The notes under the pieces: model-generated
What the model was told of the DNA's origin: nothing
Database searches by the model: none
Seen by the model: only the letters and a program-made list of their open reading frames with translations
Origin: Chelatococcus sp. YT9
GTDB lineage: Bacteria; Pseudomonadota; Alphaproteobacteria; Rhizobiales; Beijerinckiaceae
Assembly: GCF_018398315.1 (NCBI RefSeq)
Contig: NZ_JAHBRW010000001.1
Span: 4,304,289-4,368,288 of the forward strand
DNA length: 64,000 bases
Reading direction: 5' to 3'
Shown here: piece by piece, positions 17,101 to 25,786 of the stretch
Layout of the letters: the number at the start of each line of letters is the position of its first letter
How positions within the stretch are numbered: the first letter of the stretch is position 1
Position numbers and translations under genes: made by a program

Positions 17101-17117
17101 GGATAAATCCTTTATCC
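17101..17117. promoter_or_regulatory. perfect 17-bp inverted repeat upstream of the Old Yellow Enzyme gene
   Basis: GGATAAA-TCC-TTTATCC is a perfect 7-3-7 inverted repeat ending 24 bases before the GTG start at 17142. Old Yellow Enzyme genes are often controlled by electrophile-sensing TetR- or MarR-type repressors; this site is a candidate operator. No such regulator is encoded beside it. Confidence 0.55.
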
Positions 17118-17141
17118 ACATCTATTGGCTGGAGTTTCGCC

Positions 17142-18239
17142 GTGAGTTCTGACGCCTCGATTCTTTTCTCCCCATTTCGCCTGGGCGCCATCGACGTCGC
17201 AAACCGGCTGGTCATGGCCCCGTTGACCCGGAATAGGGCGGTCACCGGTGACGTCCCAAGCGAGCTTGCCATCGACTACTATCGACAACGCGCCAGCGCC
17301 GGATTGATCATCTCCGAAGGGACGCAAATCTCTCCCCAAGGGCAGGGCTATATGGCGACGCCCGGCATCTATTCTGAAGCCCAGGTCGCGGGGTGGCGTC
17401 GAATCACCGAGGCGGTCCATCAGGCAGGGGGCAAGATCATCGCCCAGATCTGGCATGTCGGCCGCGTATCAAGCACCGAGCTCCAGCCCGGCGGCGCGGC
17501 CCCCGTTGCGCCCTCGGCCATCCCCGCCCATACCAAAACCTATCTTTCCGGCGGATTTACCGAGGTATCTGCTCCTCGTGCGCTCGCTTTGGACGAGATC
17601 CAGGGGATCATCGACGATTATGCCGCAGCCACCCGCAATGCGCGCGAAGCGGGCTTCGATGGGATCGAACTGCACGGTGCCAACGGCTACTTGATCGATC
17701 AGTTTCTAAAAGACGGCACAAATCATCGCACCGATCGCTATGGCGGCTCGATCGAGAACCGTGTCCGCTTCGCGGTTGAGGTCGCGACGGCGGCGGTCAA
17801 GGCCTGGGAAAAGGGGCGGGTTGGCATCCGGCTCTCGCCTGTGTCGCCCGCCAACGACATCTCCGATAGCAATCCCCAGCCACTGTTCAATCATCTCGTT
17901 GCGGAACTCGACAAGCTCGGCCTCGCCTTCATCCATCTCGTCGAAGGCGCCACAGGTGGCCCCCGGGATGTCGCGCCCTTCGATTTTCGGGCGCTGCGCA
18001 AGGCCTTCCGCGGCGCTTATATCGCCAACAACGGCTACACGCGGGATCTCGCCATTGCAGCCCTTACGTCAGGTGACGCTGACCTGATTGCCTTTGGCCG
18101 GGCATTTATCGCCAATCCGGACCTTCCCGAGCGCCTCCGCCGCGACGCCGCCCTCGCGGATGTGAAGCGCGAAACGCTCTATGGCGGCGGGTCAGAGGGC
18201 TACACGGACTATCCGTCATTGGCCGACACCACGGCATGA
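17142..18239 (+). CDS. Old Yellow Enzyme-family alkene reductase (NemA-like)
   Basis: A 365-residue FMN-dependent NAD(P)H oxidoreductase. The FMN-site Thr is in VMAPLTRNRA. The substrate His/Asn pair is in ELHGANGYLIDQFL near residue 180, followed by DRYGGSIENR. The C-terminal FMN phosphate-binding region reads ADLIAFGRAFIANPDLP. It reduces activated C=C bonds of enals, enones, maleimides or nitro compounds, usually as detoxification. The start is GTG at 17142, seven bases after GGAG; the open frame runs further upstream but that part does not resemble the family and crosses the operator-like repeat. Monocistronic by context. Confidence 0.9.
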   Translation: MSSDASILFSPFRLGAIDVANRLVMAPLTRNRAVTGDVPSELAIDYYRQRASAGLIISEGTQISPQGQGYMATPGIYSEAQVAGWRRITEAVHQAGGKIIAQIWHVGRVSSTELQPGGAAPVAPSAIPAHTKTYLSGGFTEVSAPRALALDEIQGIIDDYAAATRNAREAGFDGIELHGANGYLIDQFLKDGTNHRTDRYGGSIENRVRFAVEVATAAVKAWEKGRVGIRLSPVSPANDISDSNPQPLFNHLVAELDKLGLAFIHLVEGATGGPRDVAPFDFRALRKAFRGAYIANNGYTRDLAIAALTSGDADLIAFGRAFIANPDLPERLRRDAALADVKRETLYGGGSEGYTDYPSLADTTA

Positions 18240-18412
18240 GCGGGAACTCAGCCGTTTTCCATGCGTTTCCTTCGCGACAACAGTTCCCTTCGTGAACTGG
18301 AACTGAACAGCTCGAACAGCCGTGGTTCAGTTGGATCACGGCAGAGTGAAGAGGTTGGGATATCCTCACCGAGGGCTGTGAGGTGGATCGGGGGCGTCAG
18401 GAGACGATATCG

Positions 18413-18748
18413 ATGCACTTTTTCCTTAAAGGCGCTTTCCTGGCCACCGCGATTGCGGCTGGCGGGATAGGGTTCAGCGGCAGCGCCCAGGCTGCGGGAC
18501 CAATCGTCGGCGGCGTAGCCTCTGCCCTCCCCGCGAGCGCCGCGGACCTCGTGCAGCAGGTTCAGTACTGGGGCCCCCCGCGTGGCTATTATGACCGGCG
18601 CTATTACGGTCCGCCGCGCCGCTACTATAGGCCCAGGCCGTATTACGGCTACGGCTACGGCCCGCCACGTTATCGGCCGCGCGTTGTATGTGGCTGGCGA
18701 TGGCAGCCTTCCCCCTGGGGGCCTCGGCGGGTCCGCGTATGCTGGTAG
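18413..18748 (+). CDS. small secreted Tyr/Arg/Pro-rich protein with two cysteines
   Basis: A 111-residue exported protein of unknown function, built like the product of the gene at 16016. The signal peptide ends near GSAQA (residue 29). The mature part has a Tyr/Arg/Pro stretch (GYYDRRYYGPPRRYY and YYGYGYGPPRYRPR) and ends in VVCGWRWQ ... RVRVCW, again two Cys separated by about 20 residues with Trp beside them. The start at 18413 (MHFFLKGAF) is chosen because it opens the signal peptide. An 8-bp inverted repeat (AACTGAAC/GTTCAGTT, 18301-18308 and 18325-18332) lies about 80 bases upstream. It lies between the Old Yellow Enzyme and exonuclease III genes on the same strand. Confidence 0.72.
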   Translation: MHFFLKGAFLATAIAAGGIGFSGSAQAAGPIVGGVASALPASAADLVQQVQYWGPPRGYYDRRYYGPPRRYYRPRPYYGYGYGPPRYRPRVVCGWRWQPSPWGPRRVRVCW

Positions 18749-18872
18749 TTTCAATCGGCTGATGCGACTGCTGTAAGATCGTTCGCCAACGGAGGATTGC
18801 TTTCCTCGACATGACTTGACGGACATGATGTGGCAAAGGTGGCGTTGGGCTCTTCGATCAAAGTCGTGAAGC

Positions 18873-19670
18873 ATGCGCATCGCCACCTGGAACATCAACT
18901 CGGTCAAGCAACGCCTTGGCCATCTTACGGCTTTCCTGGCGGAGCAGGCACCCGACGTGCTCTGCCTGCAGGAAATCAAATGCCTCGACGAGGCGTTTCC
19001 GCTCGCCGAAATTGAGAGCGCCGGCTACAACGTCGCCGTCTATGGCCAGAAGAGCTTCAACGGCGTCGCGATCTTGTCGCGCTCACCGCTGGAGGACGTG
19101 CGACGGGGATTGCCTGGCCGCGACGGGCTCGACGAAGATGGTCCTGATCAATCGCGCTATCTTGAGGCGACCATCTCGACCGCAAGCGGCGCTGTTCGGG
19201 TGGCGTCGATCTATCTTCCTAACGGCAATCCACCGGACACTGCGAAGTATCCCTATAAGCTCCGCTGGATGGACCGCCTGTCCGAGCATGCGCGCGATCT
19301 CCTTGCCTTGGAAGAACCACTCGTCCTTGCCGGAGACTATAACGTCATTCCAGAGCCGTGGGACGCGGCAAGGCCTGAAGTGTGGGTGCATGACGCCCTG
19401 TTCCTGCCTCAGACCCGCAGCGCCTTCCGCTCTCTCATCGAACTTGGCCTGACCGACGCCTTGCGCGCCTGCAGCGATGAGAATGGGGTCTACACATTCT
19501 GGGACTATCAAGCTGGCGCCTGGCAAAAGAACAACGGCATTCGTATCGACCATCTTCTGCTCTCCCCGCAGGCGGCCGATCGCCTGGAGACCACCGCGAT
19601 CCACAAGTATATGCGCGCGCTGGAGAAACCCTCCGATCACGTGCCGATATCCGTTGACCTCAGGTTCTGA
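18873..19670 (+). CDS. xth: exodeoxyribonuclease III
   Basis: A 265-residue AP endonuclease/exonuclease III of the EEP fold. It begins MRIATWNINSVKQRL with the metal-site Asn, LCLQEIKC holds the catalytic Glu, LAGDYNVIPE the Asp/Asn pair, and PSDHVPISVDL the final Asp-His pair. Length and motifs match the xthA family. It repairs abasic sites and 3'-blocked ends. The stop overlaps by 11 bp the stop region of the convergent ceramidase-like gene, so the two transcripts meet tail to tail with no room for a separate terminator. Confidence 0.95.
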   Translation: MRIATWNINSVKQRLGHLTAFLAEQAPDVLCLQEIKCLDEAFPLAEIESAGYNVAVYGQKSFNGVAILSRSPLEDVRRGLPGRDGLDEDGPDQSRYLEATISTASGAVRVASIYLPNGNPPDTAKYPYKLRWMDRLSEHARDLLALEEPLVLAGDYNVIPEPWDAARPEVWVHDALFLPQTRSAFRSLIELGLTDALRACSDENGVYTFWDYQAGAWQKNNGIRIDHLLLSPQAADRLETTAIHKYMRALEKPSDHVPISVDLRF

Positions 19671-20379
19671 CGTCACACCCCAGCACAGCTGTCGCTTCGC
19701 GGCCTTGGATGATCGCTGCGCGCATCAGAAGAAATAACACGGTGCCGTTGAGGATATGCCAGAGGAAGTGGCTGCCAAGCGGCACCGCGCCACAGATGCG
19801 GGCATCGAGCGCGCGGCATGTGAGTGATAGCGTGAAGACGCCGCCCGCCATGAAAAGCCGCCGCGCCGTCGCGGGATCACGCCGCATAGTTGCCAAGCCC
19901 ACGCCAATGATAGCGAGGAGTGCCGGGAGATAGCCGGCTGAGCCGTTGATGGGATCGGAACCCAGCGGCGTCACTACGGCATTTCGCCAGAGCCAGGTGA
20001 TAAGGACGGAGAGGCCCTGGAAGCCGATTGTCGCGCCGATAGCCCCCATGAGGGACAGCCCGAGAAAGCGACGCATCGCGAGAAAAAAATAAGCCAGGAT
20101 GAAGATGCCGATCGGCACAACGTCAGCTAGCGCCGACCAACGGTTCGCAAACGTGTGGAACAGAAAGCTGCCGGCGCCGATCAGAAACGTCAGCGCGATC
20201 AGCAACAGAACCGGCCGGTCATGGCGATTGTTCAGAATAAGATAAGCAGCAATGCCCGCGGCGAAGAAAGCTCCGTTGGTTAAGGCATTAACGGGCTCGG
20301 ACCAAAAGTTCGGATCAACTCGCTCGCAATAGGCGTCGATCGGCGTGAACCAGGATGTCCCGATGGTTCCAGACGCCAA
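19660..20379 (-). CDS. ceramidase-family integral membrane hydrolase
   Basis: A 239-residue protein with about seven hydrophobic segments. Family motifs of alkaline ceramidase are present: PIDAYCERVDPNFWSEPVN at the start (acidic/Glu-Asn-Asn region), GSFLFHTFANRWSALADVVP (His and Asp) and HFLWHILNG near the C-terminus (two His). These residues bind the zinc ion in the CREST superfamily. The likely reaction is hydrolysis of an amide-linked lipid, ceramide or a related N-acyl lipid, in the inner membrane. No sphingolipid synthesis gene is seen in the window, so the physiological lipid is open. Confidence 0.82.
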   Translation of the reverse strand: MASGTIGTSWFTPIDAYCERVDPNFWSEPVNALTNGAFFAAGIAAYLILNNRHDRPVLLLIALTFLIGAGSFLFHTFANRWSALADVVPIGIFILAYFFLAMRRFLGLSLMGAIGATIGFQGLSVLITWLWRNAVVTPLGSDPINGSAGYLPALLAIIGVGLATMRRDPATARRLFMAGGVFTLSLTCRALDARICGAVPLGSHFLWHILNGTVLFLLMRAAIIQGREATAVLGCDVRT

Positions 20380-20439
20380 GACGATGGCCTCACCGCGTCC
20401 CGCTCAGGCCAACAAGCCCTCGCGCCGCCGCGACCACGA

Positions 20440-21291
20440 TCAGCGGTCCTTCTTGAGATAGCCTTCCAGATAAGCGAGCGCTGCTTGGCGATCGCTCTCG
20501 CTGGCGCTGGCGAAATCCTTTTGATGGAGTTCGATGATCCACTCGTCCTTGTCTGGATCGGCCGCTTCGCGCGCCATCGTGAGCCACATCAAACCACGAG
20601 CGCTCTGCCGCGGCACACCGAGACCGTTCACCAGAATGTGGCCGAGCAAGGCTTGGGCCTGGTGATGGCCCTTCTCTGCGGAGAGATTCAGCCAGCGCGC
20701 CGCCTGCCGGGCATCCTTGGCGACGCCCTGGCCCTCGAGATAGAGCCTGGCCAGATCATACTGGGCGTTCGGATCGCCGTAATAGGATGCCGCATACTGC
20801 AGCAAATCGACTGCGCGGCGCAGATCCGGCTTCACATAGGTATTCGGAATCCCGTCGATGAAATAGCCGCCGAGAGCCGTGAAGGCACTTGCGACGAAGC
20901 GGGCATTCGGCGAATCCGGGCTTTCGTCCGCGTATTCATCGGCAACCTTGGAGAAATACTCGAATGCCTTGAGGTCGTCGTGGGTGACCCCGTCCCCCTC
21001 GGCATACATGCGGCCAAGTTTCCAAAGCGCAGGCGTATGCCCTTGGGTCGCCGCATATTCCAGCGCCTGCACAGCGCTCCGCTTGTCGCCCGCATTGTAG
21101 TTCTTCATGCCGCTGCGGAAAGCTTCCCGAACGGACTTGAACGCTCCCGCAGGCGCGTTTGGCGTCGCGGCTGGTGGGGTGGAAGGCCGCGGGCCGTCAA
21201 AAGCGGCTGCCGGCAAAGCTCCCCCAAGAGCCATCGCGGCAGAAAACCCCCACGCATAAAGCTTGCTGATCCGCATCGCTCTCAATTTCAT
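20440..21291 (-). CDS. ExoR-like periplasmic Sel1-repeat protein
   Basis: A 283-residue exported protein. The signal peptide ends at PAAAFDG (about residue 31), followed by a Pro-rich linker. Sel1/TPR-like repeats follow: SAVQALEYAATQGHTPALWKLGRMYAEGDG, AVDLLQYAASYYGDPNAQYDLARLYLEGQG and AARWLNLSAEKGHHQAQALLGH, each given here only as a marker in parts. The order signal peptide, FKSVREAFRSGMKNYNAGDK, Sel1 repeats and C-terminal RGLMWLTMA...DRQAALAYLEGY matches what I recall of rhizobial ExoR, the periplasmic inhibitor of the ExoS-ChvI two-component system. ExoR identity is inferred from this layout. It is a single minus-strand unit. Confidence 0.72.
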   Translation of the reverse strand: MKLRAMRISKLYAWGFSAAMALGGALPAAAFDGPRPSTPPAATPNAPAGAFKSVREAFRSGMKNYNAGDKRSAVQALEYAATQGHTPALWKLGRMYAEGDGVTHDDLKAFEYFSKVADEYADESPDSPNARFVASAFTALGGYFIDGIPNTYVKPDLRRAVDLLQYAASYYGDPNAQYDLARLYLEGQGVAKDARQAARWLNLSAEKGHHQAQALLGHILVNGLGVPRQSARGLMWLTMAREAADPDKDEWIIELHQKDFASASESDRQAALAYLEGYLKKDR

Positions 21292-21691
21292 CCCAAGAGC
21301 TATTCAAACCCATAACCACAGTTTCCTCGCCAAAGCCCGAAAGCTCCGCGCGAGACCATGGTTTGCCCCACCCCGGCCGACTAACACTTGCACCCGATCG
21401 ATGTGCTCAATCCCGGACCCTGCCGGGCTGCGCACGTTGTTCGATCGGCCTCTTCAAATGACACGGAGGCATAGCGTAATGCAAATGCCCCGCTGACGTT
21501 TGGCGAGATGCCGGCTCCATGCCAAGCAATTCGCAAGCATTGGCAAAAGGCAATGCTATCAATAAGTTGCCTGTGAGCTTATCTAGCGCCGGGTTTATGG
21601 CGGCATCGCGGCGAGCGTTGGCCCTCCTCAAGACCAACGCTGATTGCAGCAGGCCTGTTGCGTGTTCGCCACAGGTTTAGGCGGCCGCAGC
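21292..21691. other. 400-bp intergenic region between the ExoR-like gene and valS
   Basis: No gene is seen. It contains two hairpins: AGCATTG/CAATGCT at 21536-21557 and AGCGTTGG/CCAACGCT at 21614-21641. The second lies 51 bases after the valS stop and may act in 3'-end formation, but no T-run follows on the minus strand. The rest should hold the promoter of the ExoR-like gene. Confidence 0.5.
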
Positions 21692-24475
21692 TTATCCAGC
21701 CGCGCGCGCCAAGCGATCCGCGGCATCCCGAATTTTGACGAGGCGGGCCTCTGCTTCCTCACGCCGCTCGCGCTGCTCCTCGACAACCTCCTCCGGCGCC
21801 CGCGCCAGAAAGTCGGCGTTGCCCAGCTTGGCATCGATCTTGGCGATATCGGACGTCAGCTTGGCCGCCTCCTTTGCCAAGCGTTGCTGCTCAGCTGCGA
21901 GATCAACGACCCCCGCGAGCGGCATGGCGGCTATCTCGCCGCGCACCAGAAGCTGCACGGAGCCGGGAGGCACGGCCTCGGCGACGGTTACGTCGCCGAG
22001 GCGCGCGAGCCGCCGCAGCGTCTCATCCCAGCGCGCGGCCCGCGCGGCCGTTTCAGCGCTCGGCTTAACCAGAACGAGGGACACCTGAGAGCCGGCCGGA
22101 ACATTGGTCTCGGCGCGCGCCGAACGGATCTCGGACACGAGCTCCACCAGCCAGCCAATCTCCATTTCGGCCTGCGCATCATTCACGCCAGTCACATCAG
22201 GCCAACGGGCAAGGGCCAGCACCGATGAACGGACTGGGCCTTCCGCACCCTTGATCGTCCAGAGCTCCTCGGTGAGGAAGGGCATGAAGGGGTGGAGGAT
22301 CTTGCAGATCTGGTCGAGGAGATAGGCCGTCGTTGCTCGGGTCTCGTCCTTGGCCGCGCCATCCGCTCCCTGCAGGATCGGCTTGGCAAGTTCGAGATAC
22401 CAATCACAGAAGACATTCCAGACGAAGCGATAGGCAGCGCCGGCGGCATCGTTGAAGCGGAACGCCTCCAACGCCGACGTCACCTCACTTATCGCGCGCG
22501 CGCATTCGCCGATGACCCATGTGTTGAGGGTCTCCGTCACCTTGGCTGGCGCATAGCCCGCAACCCGAACGCAGCCGTTCATCTCTGCGAAACGCGCGGC
22601 ATTCCAGAGCTTGGTCGCGAAATTGCGGTATCCCTCAACGCGTTGCGGCGAGAGCTTAATGTCGCGTCCCTGCGCCGCCATGGCCGCCAGCGTGAAGCGC
22701 ACGGCATCCGCGCCATAACGGTCGACGAGCTCGATCGGATCGATGACGTTGCCCTTGGACTTCGACATCTTGGCGCCCTTCTCGTCGCGGACGAGCGCAT
22801 GCATGTAGACGGTCCGGAACGGCACCTCCTCCATGAAATGCAGGCCCATCATCATCATCCGGGCGACCCAGAAGAAAATGATGTCGAAGCCGGTCACGAG
22901 CACGCTGGTCGGATAGTAGCGTGCGAGCTCCGGGGTGGCATCCGGCCAGCCGAGCGTCGAGAATGGCCACAGCGCCGATGAGAACCACGTGTCGAGCACG
23001 TCCTCGTCCCGGGTCAGGAAGGCAGCGCGCTTGTCGGCATCAGCGAGGATGGCGGCCGCCTCTGTCTCGTCAATATTCCCATCGGCAACGTTCTGCCCGA
23101 GCGCGGCCGCAAGTGCTTCCTCCTCGCTGTCTGCGACGAAGACATGCCCGAAGCCGTCGTACCACGCCGGGATCTGGTGTCCCCACCAGAGCTGGCGCGA
23201 GACGCACCACGGCTCGATATTCTCCAGCCAGTCGAAGAACGTCTTTTCCCAGTTCTTCGGCACGAAGGAGGTCTTGCCGTCCTTCACCGCCTCGAGGGCC
23301 CGATCCGCCAGAGGCTTGACGTCCACATACCACTGGTCGGTCAGCCAGGGCTCGATCACGACATTCGAGCGGTCGCCGTGCGGCACCATATGGACATGCG
23401 GCTCGATCGTCTCGAGCACGCCACTCTCCTCGAACCGGGCGACGAGCCGTTTGCGCGCCTCAAACCGGTCGAGACCATCGAGGCCGAGCACCCAGGCGAG
23501 ATCCTCACTCTCGGCAGCACCTTCGAGGAAGTCCTCATTGCCCGCGAGCAGCATCTGTGCTTCCGGACCGAGGATGTTGATGGCTGCAAGGCCATGCCGC
23601 TTGCCGACATCGAAGTCATTGAAATCATGAGCCGGCGTGATCTTGACCGCTCCGGTGCCCTTTTCCGGATCCGAGTAGGTGTCCGCAACGACCGGGATGA
23701 GACGGCCGACGAGCGGAAGGCGCACGTGACGGCCATGCAAGTGGGCATAGCGCTCGTCATCCGGATGCACGGCGACGGCTGTGTCGCCCAGCATGGTTTC
23801 AGGCCGGGTCGTCGCAACGACGATAACCTCGCCGGTCGGCGCGCCAGCATCATCGACCACCGGATAGCGCAGGTGCCAGAGGTTGCCTTTCACCTCGATC
23901 TGCTGGACCTCGATATCCGAGATCGCCGTCTGGAACTTCGGGTCCCAGTTGACGAGGCGCTTGTCCTTATAGATCAGGCCTTGGCGGTAGAGCTCAACGA
24001 ACACCTTCCGCACAGCCTGCGAGAGGCCCTCGTCCATGGTGAAGCGTTCACGTGACCAGTCACAGGAGGCGCCGAGGCGCTTGAGTTGGCGGCCGATGGT
24101 ACCACCCGACTCCTCCTTCCACGCCCAGACCCGCTCCAGAAACGCCTCGCGACCCATCTCGCGGCGTCCGGGCTGCTGGCGCTCCGCAAGCTGGCGCTCG
24201 ACGACCATCTGGGTGGCGATGCCCGCATGGTCCATGCCGGGCTGCCACAGCACGTCCTTGCCGCGCATGCGCTCGAAGCGGCACAACACGTCCTGAAGCG
24301 TATTGTTGAGGGCATGCCCCATATGGAGCGAGCCAGTCACATTCGGCGGCGGAATGACAATACAGAAGGGCTCTGCGCCCGCACGCTCGGGGCGGCCCGC
24401 TTTGAAAGCCTCAGCCTCATCCCAAACCGCCGAGATTCGCGCCTCGACGAGGGAGGGTTCAAACGTCTTATCCAT
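21692..24475 (-). CDS. valS: valine--tRNA ligase
   Basis: A 927-residue class I aminoacyl-tRNA synthetase. The HIGH motif is [13 protein letters not shown] near residue 50, the editing (CP1) domain region includes [20 protein letters not shown], and the KMSKS motif is [13 protein letters not shown] near residue 555. A C-terminal coiled coil ([15 protein letters not shown] onward) binds tRNA. It charges tRNA-Val and edits Thr. Length is normal for the family. It is followed upstream on the same strand by popZ and tolC, a layout common in Hyphomicrobiales. No T-box leader is visible. Confidence 0.97.
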   Translation of the reverse strand: MDKTFEPSLVEARISAVWDEAEAFKAGRPERAGAEPFCIVIPPPNVTGSLHMGHALNNTLQDVLCRFERMRGKDVLWQPGMDHAGIATQMVVERQLAERQQPGRREMGREAFLERVWAWKEESGGTIGRQLKRLGASCDWSRERFTMDEGLSQAVRKVFVELYRQGLIYKDKRLVNWDPKFQTAISDIEVQQIEVKGNLWHLRYPVVDDAGAPTGEVIVVATTRPETMLGDTAVAVHPDDERYAHLHGRHVRLPLVGRLIPVVADTYSDPEKGTGAVKITPAHDFNDFDVGKRHGLAAINILGPEAQMLLAGNEDFLEGAAESEDLAWVLGLDGLDRFEARKRLVARFEESGVLETIEPHVHMVPHGDRSNVVIEPWLTDQWYVDVKPLADRALEAVKDGKTSFVPKNWEKTFFDWLENIEPWCVSRQLWWGHQIPAWYDGFGHVFVADSEEEALAAALGQNVADGNIDETEAAAILADADKRAAFLTRDEDVLDTWFSSALWPFSTLGWPDATPELARYYPTSVLVTGFDIIFFWVARMMMMGLHFMEEVPFRTVYMHALVRDEKGAKMSKSKGNVIDPIELVDRYGADAVRFTLAAMAAQGRDIKLSPQRVEGYRNFATKLWNAARFAEMNGCVRVAGYAPAKVTETLNTWVIGECARAISEVTSALEAFRFNDAAGAAYRFVWNVFCDWYLELAKPILQGADGAAKDETRATTAYLLDQICKILHPFMPFLTEELWTIKGAEGPVRSSVLALARWPDVTGVNDAQAEMEIGWLVELVSEIRSARAETNVPAGSQVSLVLVKPSAETAARAARWDETLRRLARLGDVTVAEAVPPGSVQLLVRGEIAAMPLAGVVDLAAEQQRLAKEAAKLTSDIAKIDAKLGNADFLARAPEEVVEEQRERREEAEARLVKIRDAADRLARAAG

Positions 24476-24672
24476 GATGCCAACCGCTATCGCGCCGATA
24501 CAATTGGCTTGAGGTAGACGACGAAGCGGGGGCTTGAGTCAATGCAAAGGAAGCCGCTAACCGTCGGCCTCCGGCTTTTTCCAAGGGAAGGGTCTTTTTG
24601 GGAAGGGTTCAGCGGGGATAGTCCCACGGGACGCGTCGCACCCGCGCGAAAGCGACAGGTCGATCGGCAGGA

Positions 24673-25386
24673 TCAGCGCTGACCCTGTCCCCGCGCAACC
24701 CGCTCGATCTCCTGCCTGACAAGACGCTCGACCAGCGACGGCAAATTCTCGTCCAGCCACGATTTGAGCATCGGCCGCAGCATCTCGCGGACGAAATCTT
24801 CCATCGTGGGACTGACGTGCTGTGCGGCCGATGAAGCCAGCGCATCGAAAGCCGTAGATACCGACGCATGGCTCTGCGGCGAGAGCAGACGCTCAGCGAT
24901 GTCGGCGCCCTCGCTGCGGCGAAGCCTCGGTCCGGAATCCAGCGCCTCGGCGGGAACGGCCTGGGCACGCAGAACCGCCTCGGCTGGCGGCGGACTAAAT
25001 GTGTGTGGCGCCGGCTCACGCATGACGGGAGGAGGCGGTGACCTCATGTCGGCCGTCTCGTTGAGTGTCTTCGGTGCTCTTGCCAACCGGTCCGCTTCGC
25101 CAAGTCGCATGTCGGGCGCTCCTTCAAGGAGAGGACGGGACGGACGCCGCGGCTCCGTCCGCGTTTCCAGCCGCTGGTCCGAACGTGGTTCGCCGCGTTC
25201 CGCAGCATACGCCTCGGGCGGCGGATTACGACGAGCCGGCCCTGCAAATCCCTGTGCCTGATCGTCGGCGATGATGCGACGGATTGAGGCCAGGATCTCG
25301 TCCATAGAGGGCTCCGCGCCACGCGGCGCATCGGCCCGGGTCATATCTGAAGCTGCATCATGGAGTTTGGGATTCGCTGAGCTCAT
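24673..25386 (-). CDS. popZ: PopZ-like polar organizing protein (DUF2497)
   Basis: A 237-residue protein with the PopZ plan. A short conserved N-terminal helix, SMDEILASIRRIIADD at about residues 27-42, binds client proteins. A long Pro/Glu/Arg-rich disordered linker follows. A conserved C-terminal helical block, about residues 190-237 (FVREMLRPMLKSWLDENLPS, then LVERLVRQEIERVARG), drives oligomerisation. PopZ forms the polar network that anchors ParB-parS and cell-cycle proteins. The start at 25386 follows GGAG at five bases. Position between valS and tolC is the usual alphaproteobacterial arrangement and supports the call. Confidence 0.9.
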   Translation of the reverse strand: MSSANPKLHDAASDMTRADAPRGAEPSMDEILASIRRIIADDQAQGFAGPARRNPPPEAYAAERGEPRSDQRLETRTEPRRPSRPLLEGAPDMRLGEADRLARAPKTLNETADMRSPPPPVMREPAPHTFSPPPAEAVLRAQAVPAEALDSGPRLRRSEGADIAERLLSPQSHASVSTAFDALASSAAQHVSPTMEDFVREMLRPMLKSWLDENLPSLVERLVRQEIERVARGQGQR

Positions 25387-25786
25387 GCCGCTCCACCGCC
25401 TTGAATGACAGGCAAGAATCAACCTGTCTATGATCCAACCATATTGGCCTTTGGCCAGAATCCTATCCGGCCGAGGCGGTACTGGCTGACGAAACAATAG
25501 CCTTGCACAGAAAGCTTGAACGCGTCTCAAAGATCAATAGCTGAGCTTGCAACAGAGGAGAGTTATCATCAGGTCGCTGACCCCGGAGCCGCTTCGTGCC
25601 GAAACGGAACAGAAAGGCCATGGCCATGAGAGCGCGGTTCGCGGGGGCGAAAGGCGCTGCCACGGAATGCTAGCTCGAACGCCTGTACAAAGACGTGAGT
25701 GAAGCGCAGGGACGGAAAGAGCTTGCCCCTGTAGGGCTCGCGCTGAAAAGAGGCACTTGCGCGATGACGCAGTGCCTCGAACCCTG
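25387..25786. other. 400-bp intergenic region between popZ and tolC
   Basis: It contains the tolC terminator at 25746-25778 and presumably the popZ promoter. No credible coding sequence was seen; overlapping open frames on both strands lack any recognisable protein character. Confidence 0.5.
25746..25778 (-). terminator. intrinsic terminator of tolC
   Basis: On the minus strand GAGGCACT pairs with AGTGCCTC (25771-25778 and 25750-25757) around a 13-base loop and is followed by TTTT (25749-25746). It begins nine bases after the tolC stop. Confidence 0.75.

Noticed and set aside
16701..17141. Long upstream extension of the Old Yellow Enzyme frame
   Set aside because: The extension overlaps the end of another gene and the operator-like repeat, has no family similarity, and a GTG with a ribosome site begins the true protein.
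18305..18317. Second LexA box (GAAC ... GAAC) before the small secreted protein gene
   Set aside because: The spacing is five bases, not seven, so it does not fit the alphaproteobacterial consensus.
24476..24672. T-box or other leader for valS
   Set aside because: No specifier-loop, T-box or terminator-antiterminator structure could be read; valS in this group is not known to have one.
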